The position numbers and the translations under genes are program-made. Below the pieces are notes generated by a model, which had not been told where the DNA came from, did not search any database, and worked only from the letters and a program-made list of their open reading frames with translations. This document shows, in pieces, positions 1 through 9,180 of a stretch of DNA of 64,000 nt. Each line of letters begins with the position of its first letter. Within the stretch, counting starts at the first letter, position 1. Source of the stretch: an uncultured Lactobacillus sp. GTDB taxonomy: Bacteria > Bacillota > Bacilli > Lactobacillales > Lactobacillaceae. The DNA lies in the NCBI RefSeq assembly GCF_910589175.1, contig NZ_CAJURR010000009.1, positions 6,231 through 70,230 on the forward strand. Reading direction: 5' to 3'.

Positions 1-264
1 GTCAATTGAAATTGCTGGATTTAATCCATCAATTGAGTCAACATCAGCTTTATCCATTTGTCCTAAAAATTGTCTAGCATAACTTGATAACGATTCTACA
101 TATCGTCTTCTACCTTCAGCATATAAGGTATCAAATGCCAGTGAACTTTTTCCAGAACCTGATAAACCAGTAATAACCACTAATTTATCTTTTGGAATTG
201 ATAAACTTATATCTTTTAAATTATGTTCCCGTGCTCCGTGAATAACAATTTTATCATTTACCAT
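1..264 (-). CDS. uvrA: UvrA excinuclease subunit, N-terminal fragment (cut by window edge)
   Basis: First 88 codons of UvrA, the ATPase that scans DNA for bulky lesions and loads UvrB in nucleotide excision repair. The visible part has the typical start ([13 protein letters not shown]), a Walker A motif GLSGSGKSS near residue 35, and the [27 protein letters not shown] segment that follows it in UvrA. The start is an ATG preceded by AGAGGAGG, a strong ribosome site. It lies 14 bases after the uvrB stop, so the two are clearly one operon. The rest lies outside the window. Confidence 0.97.
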   Translation of the reverse strand, partial: MVNDKIVIHGAREHNLKDISLSIPKDKLVVITGLSGSGKSSLAFDTLYAEGRRRYVESLSSYARQFLGQMDKADVDSIDGLNPAISID

Positions 265-278
265 TTAGCTGTCCTCCT

Positions 279-2294
279 CTACTTTTTCTTTTCATGCACC
301 TGTTTTTTTAAATCCATAATTGCATCACGCAAGTTAGCTGCTTCTTCAAAGTCCAGTTTCTTAGCAGCTTCCTGCATTTGTGCAGTTAGAGTCTTAATCA
401 TATTTTGTTTTTGTTTCTTAGTCAATTCATCAAAGTTTAAGTCAGCAAAACTTTCTTTATTCTCTTTATCATCACTATCCTTAGTGATAGAAATTACATC
501 TCTAATCGGCTTAACGATAGTTTTAGGAGTAATACCGTGTTCGTTGTTGAACTTCATTTGTAAACTACGTCTTCTTTCCGTAGCATCAATTGCTGCACGC
601 ATTGAATCGGTAATTGAATCAGCATACATAATTACCTTACCATTTGAGTTTCTAGCAGCCCGACCAATTGTTTGAACTAAAGGTCTGGTAGAACGGAGAA
701 AACCTTCTTTATCAGCATCTAGAATTGCAACTAGAGAGACTTCAGGCACATCAATACCTTCTCTTAAAAGATTAATCCCTATTAGTACATCAAACTTTCC
801 TAGTCTTAAGTCTCTAATAATTTCAAGACGTTCTAAAGTTTTAATATCAGAATGTAGATATCGTACTTTTATTCCCAAATCCTTCAAATAATCAGTTAAG
901 TCTTCTGCCATTTTCTTAGTTAAAGTTGTAACAAAGACACGTTCATCACGTTCAATCCGCTTATTAACTTCACCAACTAAATCATCAATTTGTCCCTTAA
1001 TTGGTCTAACTTCAATTTCAGGGTCAAGCAATCCAGTAGGACGGATAATTTGCTCAACCTTATGATCAGTTTGATTAAGTTCATAATCACCAGGAGTTGC
1101 TGATACGTACATGATTTGATTTACATGTTTTTCAAACTCTTCTAATTTTAAAGGTCGGTTATCTAAAGCAGATGGAAGTCTAAAACCATAATCAATTAAG
1201 GTTTGCTTACGTGCCCTATCTCCATTGTACATTGCCTTTAATTCTGGCATAGTGGCATGTGATTCATCAATTAAAATTAAGAAGTCATCAGGGAAGAAAT
1301 CTAACAAAGTATGTGGTGGTTGGCCAGCTTTTCGTCCTTCCATGTGTCTAGAATAGTTTTCAATTCCATTAGTGTAGCCAACTTCACTCATCATTTCCAT
1401 ATCATAAGTGGTTCTTTGTTTAATTCGTTGAGCCTCTAAAAGTTTTCCTTCCCCTTCAAACTTTTTCACCTGAATATTCATTTCATCTTTAATTGAGGCC
1501 AAAGCTCTTTCCATAATTTGTTCATTAGTAACAAAGTGAGTGGCTGGGAAAATAGAAACTTGTTCCCGCTCTCCAATTACCTCACCAGTCAAAGAATCTA
1601 CTTCAACTATTCGATCAATCTCATCACCAAAAAATTCAACTCTAAATGCATGATCAGAATATCCCGCTGGAAAAATTTCTACTACATCCCCGCGTACTCT
1701 AAAGCGCCCACGCTGAAAATCAATATCATTACGATCATATTGAATATTAACTAAATCTCGCAATAACACATCTCGACTAATTTCTTGTCCTTCAGACAAG
1801 GATACTACACTAGCCGCATATTCTCTTGGATCACCTAAACCATAAATGCACGATACTGAAGCTACAACAATCACATCATTTCTCGACATTAAATCACTAG
1901 TGGTCTTATGACGCAATTGATCAATTTCATCATTAATTGAGGAATCTTTCTCAATATAAGTATCAGATTGTGGTACATAAGCTTCCGGTTGATAGTAATC
2001 ATAATAAGACACAAAATAATCAACGGCATTCTTAGGGAAAAATTCTTTAAATTCACCATACAGTTGACCAACTAAAGTTTTATTATGAGAAATTACTAAA
2101 GTTGGCTTATTTAACTTAGCTATTACATTCGCCATAGTAAAAGTCTTACCGGTTCCAGTAGCACCTTCAAGGATCTGTGCTTTTTCTCCTTGCTCAAATC
2201 CATCAGTCAACTTTTTAATTGCTTGCTCTTGATCTCCTGCTGGTTGAAATTTAGAGACAAGTTCAAATTTTTTATTTTTTTGTCGTCTAATCAT
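279..2294 (-). CDS. uvrB: UvrB excinuclease subunit
   Basis: UvrB (671 aa, normal length) receives damaged DNA from UvrA, verifies the lesion and recruits UvrC for incision. Visible are the Walker A motif GATGTGKT (residues 44-51), the damage-probing beta-hairpin region around [11 protein letters not shown] (97-108), helicase motifs including DESH and QTIGRAARN, and a C-terminal UVR motif ([11 protein letters not shown]) for UvrC contact. The ATG has GGAGG just upstream. uvrA follows 14 bases downstream. A LexA-type box lies about 75 bases upstream, which fits SOS control. Confidence 0.98.
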   Translation of the reverse strand: MIRRQKNKKFELVSKFQPAGDQEQAIKKLTDGFEQGEKAQILEGATGTGKTFTMANVIAKLNKPTLVISHNKTLVGQLYGEFKEFFPKNAVDYFVSYYDYYQPEAYVPQSDTYIEKDSSINDEIDQLRHKTTSDLMSRNDVIVVASVSCIYGLGDPREYAASVVSLSEGQEISRDVLLRDLVNIQYDRNDIDFQRGRFRVRGDVVEIFPAGYSDHAFRVEFFGDEIDRIVEVDSLTGEVIGEREQVSIFPATHFVTNEQIMERALASIKDEMNIQVKKFEGEGKLLEAQRIKQRTTYDMEMMSEVGYTNGIENYSRHMEGRKAGQPPHTLLDFFPDDFLILIDESHATMPELKAMYNGDRARKQTLIDYGFRLPSALDNRPLKLEEFEKHVNQIMYVSATPGDYELNQTDHKVEQIIRPTGLLDPEIEVRPIKGQIDDLVGEVNKRIERDERVFVTTLTKKMAEDLTDYLKDLGIKVRYLHSDIKTLERLEIIRDLRLGKFDVLIGINLLREGIDVPEVSLVAILDADKEGFLRSTRPLVQTIGRAARNSNGKVIMYADSITDSMRAAIDATERRRSLQMKFNNEHGITPKTIVKPIRDVISITKDSDDKENKESFADLNFDELTKKQKQNMIKTLTAQMQEAAKKLDFEEAANLRDAIMDLKKQVHEKKK

Positions 2295-2307
2295 TTTTCT
2301 TCCTCCG

Positions 2308-2338
2308 CAAAAAAAGTTGGACTAAAATAGCCCAACTT
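2308..2338 (-). terminator. Intrinsic terminator downstream of pgcA, touching the uvrB ribosome site
   Basis: On the minus strand AAGTTGG pairs with CCAACTT across a short loop and is followed by a run of seven T. It lies between the pgcA stop and the uvrB start, with its T-run next to the uvrB ribosome site. It therefore ends pgcA transcripts but also occupies the region where uvrB transcription must begin. Confidence 0.8.
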
Positions 2339-2339
2339 C

Positions 2340-2369
2340 TATATAACGTATTCATTTTACTACAGCGAA
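2340..2369 (-). promoter_or_regulatory. Candidate uvrBA promoter
   Basis: On the minus strand TTCGCT (2369-2364) and TATATA (2345-2340) are separated by 18 bases. The -35 overlaps the LexA-like box. The predicted start, about 2333, falls inside the 5' arm of the pgcA terminator, so the uvrB transcript would lack most of that arm. A weaker alternative -10 (TAAAAT, 2359-2354) would place the whole hairpin in the leader. Confidence 0.45.
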
Positions 2370-2379
2370 CGTATTTTCG
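2366..2379. promoter_or_regulatory. LexA (SOS) box upstream of uvrB
   Basis: CGAACGTATTTTCG matches the Gram-positive LexA consensus CGAAC-N4-GTTCG with one change (GTTC to TTTC). It sits upstream of and overlapping the proposed uvrB -35. uvrBA is a classical SOS operon in Firmicutes, so function is likely but inferred. Confidence 0.65.
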
Positions 2380-2392
2380 CACTATTTTTGCA

Positions 2393-4117
2393 TTACTTTA
2401 ATAAATTAGCTAATGCAACTTGATACTCTTCTGCGGCCTTTTCTGCAGTTTCAATATCTTTCTTATTTACTCCAACATAAGCCTTAATTACAGGTTCAGT
2501 TCCTGATGGACGAAGAGCAACCCAAGTTTCATCATCTAAGAAGTACTTCAAAACATTAGACTTAGGGAAACCAGTTAATGGGGTTTTCTTTCCATCTTCA
2601 ATAGTTTCTTGAGTTTCAAAGTCTTGAATCTTAACAACTTTTGCACCATTAATTTCAGTTAAATGTTCTTTACGTAACTTACTCATTAATTCAGCCATCT
2701 TCTTTTGACCACCAATACCAGGCATTTCGATAGCCTTGGTAATTTCGTAAGCTACACCATATTTTTGCCAGATTTCTTGTAATCCATCAAAAACAGTCAT
2801 TCCTTTAGATGCATAGTAACTTGCTACTTCTGCAAACATTAATGCACCTTGCATAGCATCCTTATCTCTAGCGAATGGCTTAAATAAGTAGCCGTAACTT
2901 TCTTCAAATCCCATCAAGAATTTACCGTCATTTTCTTTATTCATTCGGTCAACTTCTTCACCAATGTACTTGAACCCAGTTAGCACATGCTTAGTTTTAA
3001 TACCAAAATCATCAGCAATCTTAAATGGAAGTGCACTTGAAACTACTGAAGTTACTAATTCATAGTCGGATGAAAGAGTTCCGTTTTCCTTCATATGAAC
3101 TAATAAGTAATAGGCCATTAATGTAGCAATTTGATTACCAGTTAAAACTTGGAAATCACCATCTGATTTTCTAACAGCAGCACCCATTCTATCAGCATCT
3201 GGGTCCGTTGCAATAATAACATTTGCATCAACTTCATTAGCAAGCTTAAATCCTGGTTCAAATACATCACGGTATTCTGGGTTAGGTTTGATAGTTGTAG
3301 GGAATTCTGGATCAATGATAGATTGGCTTGGAACTGGAATCACATTGTCAAAACCACCTTGTCTGAATGCACGATCATATAACATCTTTCCAGTACCATG
3401 TAATGGAGTGTAAATGATCTTTAATTTATCAGCATTAGCCTTAACCATTTCAGGATCAACAGTAACATCCTTTAAATGAGCTAAATATGCTTCATCTACA
3501 TCTTCGCCAATCAATTGTAGAGTGTCATTAGCACGTAATTCTTCCACTGGAGCAGCTTTAACACTAAAAATGTCATCAACTTTTTGAGCATAAGCAAATA
3601 AACGATCAGCATTTTCTGGAGCCATTTGAGCACCATCTTCGCCATAAACCTTGTAACCATTATATTGCTTAGCATTATGTGAAGCAGTAATGTTAATTCC
3701 AGCAAAGGTATTTAAATGACGAACAGCAAATGATAATTCAGGAGTTGGTCTTAAATCATCAAATAAGTATACATGAATTCCATGTGCACCTAAAATACGA
3801 GCTGCATGCTCCGCAAATTCTCTTGAGTGATAACGCGAATCAAAAGAAATTGCAACGCCACGTTTCTTAGCTTCTTCACCATTTTCATCAATTAATCTTG
3901 CAAGACCTTCGGTTACTCTTCCCACAGTAAACAAATTAATTCTGTTTGTACCTGGTTCAAGTCTACCTCTCATCCCGGCAGTACCAAAATTAATATCTTG
4001 TCCGAAAGCATCTTCAATCCACTTTTCATCTTTACCTAGATCATTTAATTGATCTTTTAAATAATCAGGTAAATTATTTGCATTAGTCCATTGACTATAA
4101 ATTTCTTTTGCGTTCAT
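2393..4117 (-). CDS. pgcA: Phosphoglucomutase / phosphomannomutase (alpha-D-phosphohexomutase)
   Basis: Interconverts glucose 1-phosphate and glucose 6-phosphate, 574 aa as usual for the long Firmicutes enzymes. Family marks: active-site serine loop TASHN (Ser about 146), metal loop DPDADR (about 305-310), sugar loop GFEESYG (about 400) and the phosphate loop RPSGTEP near the C terminus. It takes the Glc1P made by the Leloir pathway into glycolysis, and the gal genes lie immediately upstream on the same strand. A 126-base gap containing an inverted repeat separates it from galM, and its own terminator follows, so it may have its own promoter. Confidence 0.95.
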   Translation of the reverse strand: MNAKEIYSQWTNANNLPDYLKDQLNDLGKDEKWIEDAFGQDINFGTAGMRGRLEPGTNRINLFTVGRVTEGLARLIDENGEEAKKRGVAISFDSRYHSREFAEHAARILGAHGIHVYLFDDLRPTPELSFAVRHLNTFAGINITASHNAKQYNGYKVYGEDGAQMAPENADRLFAYAQKVDDIFSVKAAPVEELRANDTLQLIGEDVDEAYLAHLKDVTVDPEMVKANADKLKIIYTPLHGTGKMLYDRAFRQGGFDNVIPVPSQSIIDPEFPTTIKPNPEYRDVFEPGFKLANEVDANVIIATDPDADRMGAAVRKSDGDFQVLTGNQIATLMAYYLLVHMKENGTLSSDYELVTSVVSSALPFKIADDFGIKTKHVLTGFKYIGEEVDRMNKENDGKFLMGFEESYGYLFKPFARDKDAMQGALMFAEVASYYASKGMTVFDGLQEIWQKYGVAYEITKAIEMPGIGGQKKMAELMSKLRKEHLTEINGAKVVKIQDFETQETIEDGKKTPLTGFPKSNVLKYFLDDETWVALRPSGTEPVIKAYVGVNKKDIETAEKAAEEYQVALANLLK

Positions 4118-4133
4118 AATTTCCTCTTTACGT

Positions 4134-4204
4134 AAATTTTATGGTTTCATCTGCTATTTTAACGCAACTCATTATGAAATTGCTATCATATAACCATAAA
4201 ATTT
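4134..4204. repeat. 13-bp perfect inverted repeat upstream of pgcA
   Basis: AAATTTTATGGTT (4134-4146) and its exact complement AACCATAAAATTT (4192-4204) flank a 45-base spacer in the galM-pgcA gap. The arms lie just ahead of the pgcA ribosome site. Possible roles are a two-site operator with looping, an RNA stem in the pgcA leader, or the footprint of a small element. No T-run follows either arm, so a simple terminator is unlikely. Confidence 0.6.
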
Positions 4205-4243
4205 TTCTATGCATCAAAGATACTTATGATCCTTACTTTATAA

Positions 4244-5230
4244 TCACTTGAAATTCCACTTGATTTTACGTTCAAACTTCTCATAAGGAAGTAACGTAAT
4301 CTCTCCTAAATCGGTTCCCTCCGTAGGTGGACATTGGGCTTCTAATGTAATTCCACCATACTGTCCAATATTATTTGCAACACCAGTATGATTAAAGTGA
4401 TTAGCTGTATACATCACAATTGCAGGTGCATTCGTAGTCATAATCATTTGATGACTTTTTGATGTTAAGATTGCAGCCGGCTGCATCCCATTTAAGATAA
4501 AAGGATGATCTAACCCATTACGCAATTTAATTTGATCATCATTACTGTTTAAAGCTAGAGAAATTTTCTTTTTCTTTCTAAAATCAAAAGGAGTATTTTT
4601 GACATTCTTCATTCCTTGATTTGGTAAACCATCTTCACCAACAGGCAAGTAATAGTCTGCTGCAAGTTGTAGTTCTAAGTCATCTGCTTTTTCTCCTAGA
4701 TTAAAATAAGTATGATTAGCTGGATTAAAAATTGTTAATTGGTCACTTACAGCCATAAGTATATAAGTTAGGTTGTTCTCATTATCTAACTTATAACGAG
4801 CATGTAATTTCATATTACCAGGATAACCATTCTCACCATCTGCATCAAAGAGAACTAGCTCGACCTGAGCCTCTTGATCAGAATTTTTTAACTTAAAATT
4901 CCAAATCTTCATGTCAGTTCCCCGGCCTCCATGAATATGATTTTTTCCATCATTTTGAGGTAATTGCTGGATCTGTCTTCCATGTTTCCATTGTCCTAGA
5001 CGAACGCGACCACAAATCCGGCCAACTGTCCCACCTAAAAAGTTTCTTTCTTTTGAATAATCTTCTGGACTATTCAAAGTCAAAATCATATTCTCCTGAT
5101 TTAGTAAAACTTTCTCTAAAGTAGCACCATAATTGAGAATCTTAACCTGCATTCCATGATCATTTTCAAGGCTGATCTCACACAAATCTTGGCTATCTTT
5201 ACGTCCATACTTTTTAAAACTAGTTTTCAT
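4244..5230 (-). CDS. galM: Aldose 1-epimerase (galactose mutarotase)
   Basis: Converts beta-D-galactose to the alpha anomer used by galactokinase. The 328-aa protein has the family's beta-sandwich pattern, with the substrate-binding NHTYFN motif (about 165-170) and the catalytic glutamate segment GGITLEAQ near the C terminus. It starts one base after the galT stop, so it is the last gene of the galK-galT-galM transcript. Length and motifs are normal. Confidence 0.95.
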   Translation of the reverse strand: MKTSFKKYGRKDSQDLCEISLENDHGMQVKILNYGATLEKVLLNQENMILTLNSPEDYSKERNFLGGTVGRICGRVRLGQWKHGRQIQQLPQNDGKNHIHGGRGTDMKIWNFKLKNSDQEAQVELVLFDADGENGYPGNMKLHARYKLDNENNLTYILMAVSDQLTIFNPANHTYFNLGEKADDLELQLAADYYLPVGEDGLPNQGMKNVKNTPFDFRKKKKISLALNSNDDQIKLRNGLDHPFILNGMQPAAILTSKSHQMIMTTNAPAIVMYTANHFNHTGVANNIGQYGGITLEAQCPPTEGTDLGEITLLPYEKFERKIKWNFK

Positions 5231-6700
5231 TTATTTATCTACCTCGCTTATCAAAGCATCAGTAAACTTTTGCCAACCTATTTCTCCATCTTTATTATTC
5301 TTAAAAACACCTGCACACTCGAGTACTTGATCAAATATTTCGACTAAAGCTTGCTGTAAAACTTGGTCGACATTTTCTTTGATAATTTGAGAATCTGCTT
5401 TCAGTTTTTTAGCCCAATCAAGGTGGCTATCAGCTATTTGATTATCTTGATTAAGTAAATACTTCTTAACTTCCCCTAGTTCTCCTTTAAGCCTTCCAGG
5501 TAAAATTGCTCTACCCATCACTTCGATTAAACCAATATTTTCTTTTTTAATATGCCAAAGTTCAGCATGTGGGTGGAAAATTCCTAATGGATATTTCTCA
5601 CTAGTATTATTATCACGAAGAACTAAATCTAAAATAAAACTTTCTCCCTCACGGTGCATGATTGGCGTAACAGTATGGTGTTTACTATTACCCTCAAAAG
5701 CTTTAATTTGACGAGCTGGATCGCTATACTGATCCCAAAAATCAATAATTTTACTGCCTAAATCAATTAAATCTAATGAATTTTTACTAATCAAACGTAG
5801 ATCGCTCATTGGCCAATCAACTATGCCAGCCTTAACTTCAGGATATTTTTCAAAATAAATCTCTTTTTTTATTTTAGCCTTCATCATTGGAAAAATATGG
5901 CGTCCACCTTGATAATGTTCATGAGCTAGCATTGAACCACCAACAATTGGTAAATCTGCATTTGAACCAACAAAATATTCAGGCAGCTGCTTTTCAATAT
6001 CAACTAAATTAATTAAAGTTTGTTGATTAATAATCATTGGGATATGCTTTTGATCCAAGAAAATACAATGCTCATTAAAATAGGCATACGGTGAATATTG
6101 AAAGCCCCAAGGTCTTCCAGCGATCATCATCCGGATTATTCGTAAATTGCTACGAGCATTTTTTCCATATCCGCCTAGATAGCCTTCATTTTCTAAGCAC
6201 AGCGCACATTTAGGATACTTGTTTTCCACATTACGAGCTGCAGCTGCTATTGCTTTAGGATCTTTTTCAGGTTTTGAAAGATTAATGGTGATTTCTAATT
6301 CATGATTTTTAGAACTTTTTCCAGAAAAAACAATGTTTTTAGCAATAGCTTCTTTTTTAACATAATTATTCTCAACACAAAGTCGATAAAACCAATCAGT
6401 TGCAGTCTTAGGTAACTTTTGCATCTTTTGCCAGAAAATTTCATTTACCTTTGAAGGTGTTGGTATTTTTAAATCATATAATTCATCATTCAAAATTTCA
6501 CGTGAGGTAATATCATCAGGGATAATTTCATGATCCACGGCCATTTGAACCAGTTGCTTTACAGGAGAGAGATTTTCATCATATTCTTCATCTTCATCTC
6601 CTACCAAAGCCTTAATCTTATTAACTAAGTAAACATAATCCATTTCTTTATAGGTTCCACTATCAATCACTTCACGCGCAAATTTTTCAATAACTTTCAT
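5231..6700 (-). CDS. galT: UDP-glucose--hexose-1-phosphate uridylyltransferase, Firmicutes type 2
   Basis: Transfers UMP from UDP-glucose to galactose 1-phosphate in the Leloir pathway. At 489 aa it is the long Firmicutes class rather than the 350-aa E. coli class. Recognisable segments are EGYLGGYGKNARSNLR around 170-185 and the histidine-rich stretch AHEHYQGGRHIFPM around 255-270, the likely nucleotide-transfer region. It follows galK by 18 bases and abuts galM. Confidence 0.95.
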   Translation of the reverse strand: MKVIEKFAREVIDSGTYKEMDYVYLVNKIKALVGDEDEEYDENLSPVKQLVQMAVDHEIIPDDITSREILNDELYDLKIPTPSKVNEIFWQKMQKLPKTATDWFYRLCVENNYVKKEAIAKNIVFSGKSSKNHELEITINLSKPEKDPKAIAAAARNVENKYPKCALCLENEGYLGGYGKNARSNLRIIRMMIAGRPWGFQYSPYAYFNEHCIFLDQKHIPMIINQQTLINLVDIEKQLPEYFVGSNADLPIVGGSMLAHEHYQGGRHIFPMMKAKIKKEIYFEKYPEVKAGIVDWPMSDLRLISKNSLDLIDLGSKIIDFWDQYSDPARQIKAFEGNSKHHTVTPIMHREGESFILDLVLRDNNTSEKYPLGIFHPHAELWHIKKENIGLIEVMGRAILPGRLKGELGEVKKYLLNQDNQIADSHLDWAKKLKADSQIIKENVDQVLQQALVEIFDQVLECAGVFKNNKDGEIGWQKFTDALISEVDK

Positions 6701-6718
6701 TTTTGTAGCCCCTTAAGT

Positions 6719-7888
6719 TTAAATTTTCTTAGTTCCATCTACAATTTCTGCGTCATAGAAACTTGCATCATAACCTACTTTATCGCGATATATTTCACCA
6801 ACATTTTTCTTAAACGCTTCTGCTTTATCTTTTTTTACAATTGCGATTGCACTGCCGCCAAAGCCGCCACCAATCATTCTGGCACCTAAAACACCATCTT
6901 GTTTCCAAGCAGCTTCTGCTAGTGTATCCAGTTCTTTACCTGTTACTTCATAATCATAGTGGAGAGAAACATGAGATGCGTTTATCAAATGACCCAATTT
7001 TTCAAGACCATTATCCTTCATAGCCTTAGTTGCTCTGATTGTTCTTTCATTTTCATTAACTGCATGACGAGCACGTTTTATTTCTGTCTCATCATTAATT
7101 AAATATGCATATTCGTCAAAAGTCTGACTATCTAATTCACCTAAAGAAGTAATATCAAGCTTAGTTTTCAATTTTTCTAAGGCATTCTTACATTCTCTTA
7201 CCCGATCGTTGTAAGCAGAATCAGCTAGTGTATGCTCTTTATTGGTAGACATAATAATAATTTCATAGTCTCCTAGCTTAAGAGGCATATATTCATATTC
7301 CATGGTGTTGCAATCAAGAAAAATAGCACTATCCTTCTTACCCATAATGCAAGCAAACTGATCCATAATTCCCGAGTTTAAGCCAACAAACTCATTTTCT
7401 GTTTTTTGACCAAGTCGGGCTAAGTCTGGTCGATTAATATCTAAATCAAATTCATCTTTTAAGATCATCCCCATTAACATTTCAATGGCTGCACTTGAAG
7501 ATAAACCAGATCCGGAAGGTAAATCAGCCTTAATATATAAATTAAAACCATGATTAATCTTATTTCCATCTTCTCTTTGTCGTAAATAAGTTATCATTCC
7601 TTTAAAATAATTTGCCCAGAATCGATCATCTTTTTCTACTGTATCGTCATTTAAGTCAAATTTTACAATTTCACCGTCTACATTACCTGAATAAAGACAA
7701 ACTTTATTATCATTTCTTGGACCGTAAACGCCATAAACCCCTAGACTAATAGCTGCCGGAAAAACATGGCTACCATTATAATCAGTATGCTCTCCAATTA
7801 CATTAATTCGGCCTGGTGAAAAAAATACGTCTTTTTCATTTTTACCAAATACTTTTTGATAATTTTTAATCAATTCATCTTTATTCAT
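6719..7888 (-). CDS. galK: Galactokinase
   Basis: Phosphorylates alpha-D-galactose at C1, the first committed Leloir step. The 389-aa GHMP kinase has the galactokinase signature GRINVIGEHTDYNG (26-39), the ATP-binding loop LPSGSGLSSSAA (about 125-136), the catalytic-Asp segment MDQFAC and the C-terminal GGGFGG motif. It is the first gene of the operon. Its promoter at 7939-7967 carries an overlapping palindrome and a cre site, indicating galactose induction and glucose repression. Confidence 0.97.
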   Translation of the reverse strand: MNKDELIKNYQKVFGKNEKDVFFSPGRINVIGEHTDYNGSHVFPAAISLGVYGVYGPRNDNKVCLYSGNVDGEIVKFDLNDDTVEKDDRFWANYFKGMITYLRQREDGNKINHGFNLYIKADLPSGSGLSSSAAIEMLMGMILKDEFDLDINRPDLARLGQKTENEFVGLNSGIMDQFACIMGKKDSAIFLDCNTMEYEYMPLKLGDYEIIIMSTNKEHTLADSAYNDRVRECKNALEKLKTKLDITSLGELDSQTFDEYAYLINDETEIKRARHAVNENERTIRATKAMKDNGLEKLGHLINASHVSLHYDYEVTGKELDTLAEAAWKQDGVLGARMIGGGFGGSAIAIVKKDKAEAFKKNVGEIYRDKVGYDASFYDAEIVDGTKKI

Positions 7889-7918
7889 AATTTTTACCTC
7901 GTAAATTAATCAGTTATA

Positions 7919-7932
7919 TGTAATCGTTTTCA
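7919..7932 (-). promoter_or_regulatory. cre (CcpA) site at the gal operon start point
   Basis: The minus strand reads TGAAAACGATTACA, an exact fit to TGWAANCGNTNWCA. It begins about where transcription from the 7939-7967 promoter should start, a position where CcpA-HPr(Ser-P) blocks polymerase. Confidence 0.85.
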
Positions 7933-7938
7933 TCAATG

Positions 7939-7967
7939 ATTATAAAACTATTTATCATTTTAGTAAA
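7939..7967 (-). promoter_or_regulatory. galKTM promoter
   Basis: -35 TTTACT (7967-7962), 17-base spacer, -10 TATAAT (7944-7939) on the minus strand, close to consensus. Expected start about 7932. Confidence 0.85.
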
Positions 7968-7978
7968 TAAATTTACTA
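7961..7978. promoter_or_regulatory. Palindromic operator candidate over the gal -35
   Basis: TAGTAAAT-AA-ATTTACTA is a perfect 8-bp-arm palindrome overlapping the -35 hexamer. The adjacent upstream gene is a LacI-family regulator, so this is the natural candidate operator, although it lacks the central CG common in that family. Confidence 0.6.
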
Positions 7979-7983
7979 TTTTT

Positions 7984-8016
7984 ATAAAAAAAGTGCATTA
8001 AATTTTTAATGCACTT
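7984..8016 (-). terminator. galR terminator
   Basis: AAGTGCATTAAA pairs with TTTAATGCACTT around a short loop and is followed by seven T on the minus strand. It overlaps the galR stop codon, so galR and galK are separate transcripts. Confidence 0.85.
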
Positions 8017-9013
8017 AGTTAAAACTTTTTCTTATAACTAAATTAGTATTCATGGTTAAATGAACTTTTGGCAAATCTGAGTTAGTAATTCGCATAAGTA
8101 AAACAGAAATTGCTAATTTACTCAAAGCAATTTGATCAATATTGTATGATGTGAGCGGTGGTGAAACATATTTTACGACATCACTGTTGTTAATGCTAAT
8201 AATAGCGGTATCTTTTGGTACTCTAATTCCTACCTCGTTAAAGTACTGCAAAACACCCACACTCAGTGTATCAGAAGCAATAATAAAGGCATCGGGTAAC
8301 TTTTTCCCTAATTTATTAACTACTTCTTTTGCTAAATTATAACCATTTTTAACACTAACAATTCCTTTGGCAAATACTTCAATATTCTTTATCCCTCGGG
8401 TTTTACAATACTCCGTAAAAGTAATCTCTCGAATATCACGTTGCGATTTATGATCTAAGGTAAAACTTTCAGCACCGATGTAGCCCAAATTGTTATAACC
8501 ATGCGCTATTAATTCCTTGATTGCATCCTGTATCGTTAATTCTAGATTAGGCTGAACCGAATCAAACAGCTCTGGAGCCGGGTTAATATCAATAAAGACA
8601 CCGTTGGGTAAAACATCGTGTAGTTTCTTTAATTCTTTATAGGTAAGTTCAGCTGTTCCTACTCCGATAAAACCTTGAAAAATTGAGGCTTGTTGTATTA
8701 ACTCATTCAATTCAGTGAATAAAGTTAATTTAATACCTTTTTCTTTTCCTACTTTATTAACAGCATCCCGTAAAAAAGAAAAATATTCATCCTGAAGTTG
8801 TTCATTTCCATTTACTCGATAAAGTAATGCAATTTCAGGCTTTAAGTCACTTACATTATTAATCTTTTTAAAATATCCTAATTCATTGGCTACTTTTAAT
8901 ATCTTACTTTTCGTTTCAGGAGTAACTGACAAACGCGGATCATTATTTAATAAGCGTGATACAGTTGCCGGTGAAAATCCAGATTTGGCAGCTATTTCTT
9001 TAATTGTTGTCAT
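8015..9013 (-). CDS. galR: LacI/GalR-family transcriptional regulator
   Basis: A 332-aa repressor with an N-terminal LacI helix-turn-helix (TTIKEIAAKSGFSPATVSRLLN) and a periplasmic-binding-protein-like sugar domain (RDIREITFTEYCK and SDTLSVGVLQYFNEVGIRVP segments). I chose the ATG at 9013, with AGTGGTGG upstream, over in-frame GTG codons beginning at 9025. It is transcribed with the gal operon but has its own terminator, and a palindrome overlaps the galK promoter. Galactose control is inferred from position; the effector cannot be read from sequence. Confidence 0.88.
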   Translation of the reverse strand: MTTIKEIAAKSGFSPATVSRLLNNDPRLSVTPETKSKILKVANELGYFKKINNVSDLKPEIALLYRVNGNEQLQDEYFSFLRDAVNKVGKEKGIKLTLFTELNELIQQASIFQGFIGVGTAELTYKELKKLHDVLPNGVFIDINPAPELFDSVQPNLELTIQDAIKELIAHGYNNLGYIGAESFTLDHKSQRDIREITFTEYCKTRGIKNIEVFAKGIVSVKNGYNLAKEVVNKLGKKLPDAFIIASDTLSVGVLQYFNEVGIRVPKDTAIISINNSDVVKYVSPPLTSYNIDQIALSKLAISVLLMRITNSDLPKVHLTMNTNLVIRKSFN

Positions 9014-9140
9014 ATTTTCCACCACTTTTTCTATTCACAAATACTGTATCATAATCCTAATTAATCCGCTATTACTGAATAATTTATTACCTAAGTAAAT
9101 AATTTATTGATTCTTTCACAATATAAACAATTTTATATAC

Positions 9141-9169
9141 AAAAAAGCTGTCTATGATAGACAGCTTTT
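9141..9169 (-). terminator. trxB terminator
   Basis: AAAAGCTGTCTATC / GATAGACAGCTTTT near-perfect hairpin, then a T-run on the minus strand, directly after trxB. Confidence 0.88.
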
Positions 9170-9180
9170 CATTTATGACC

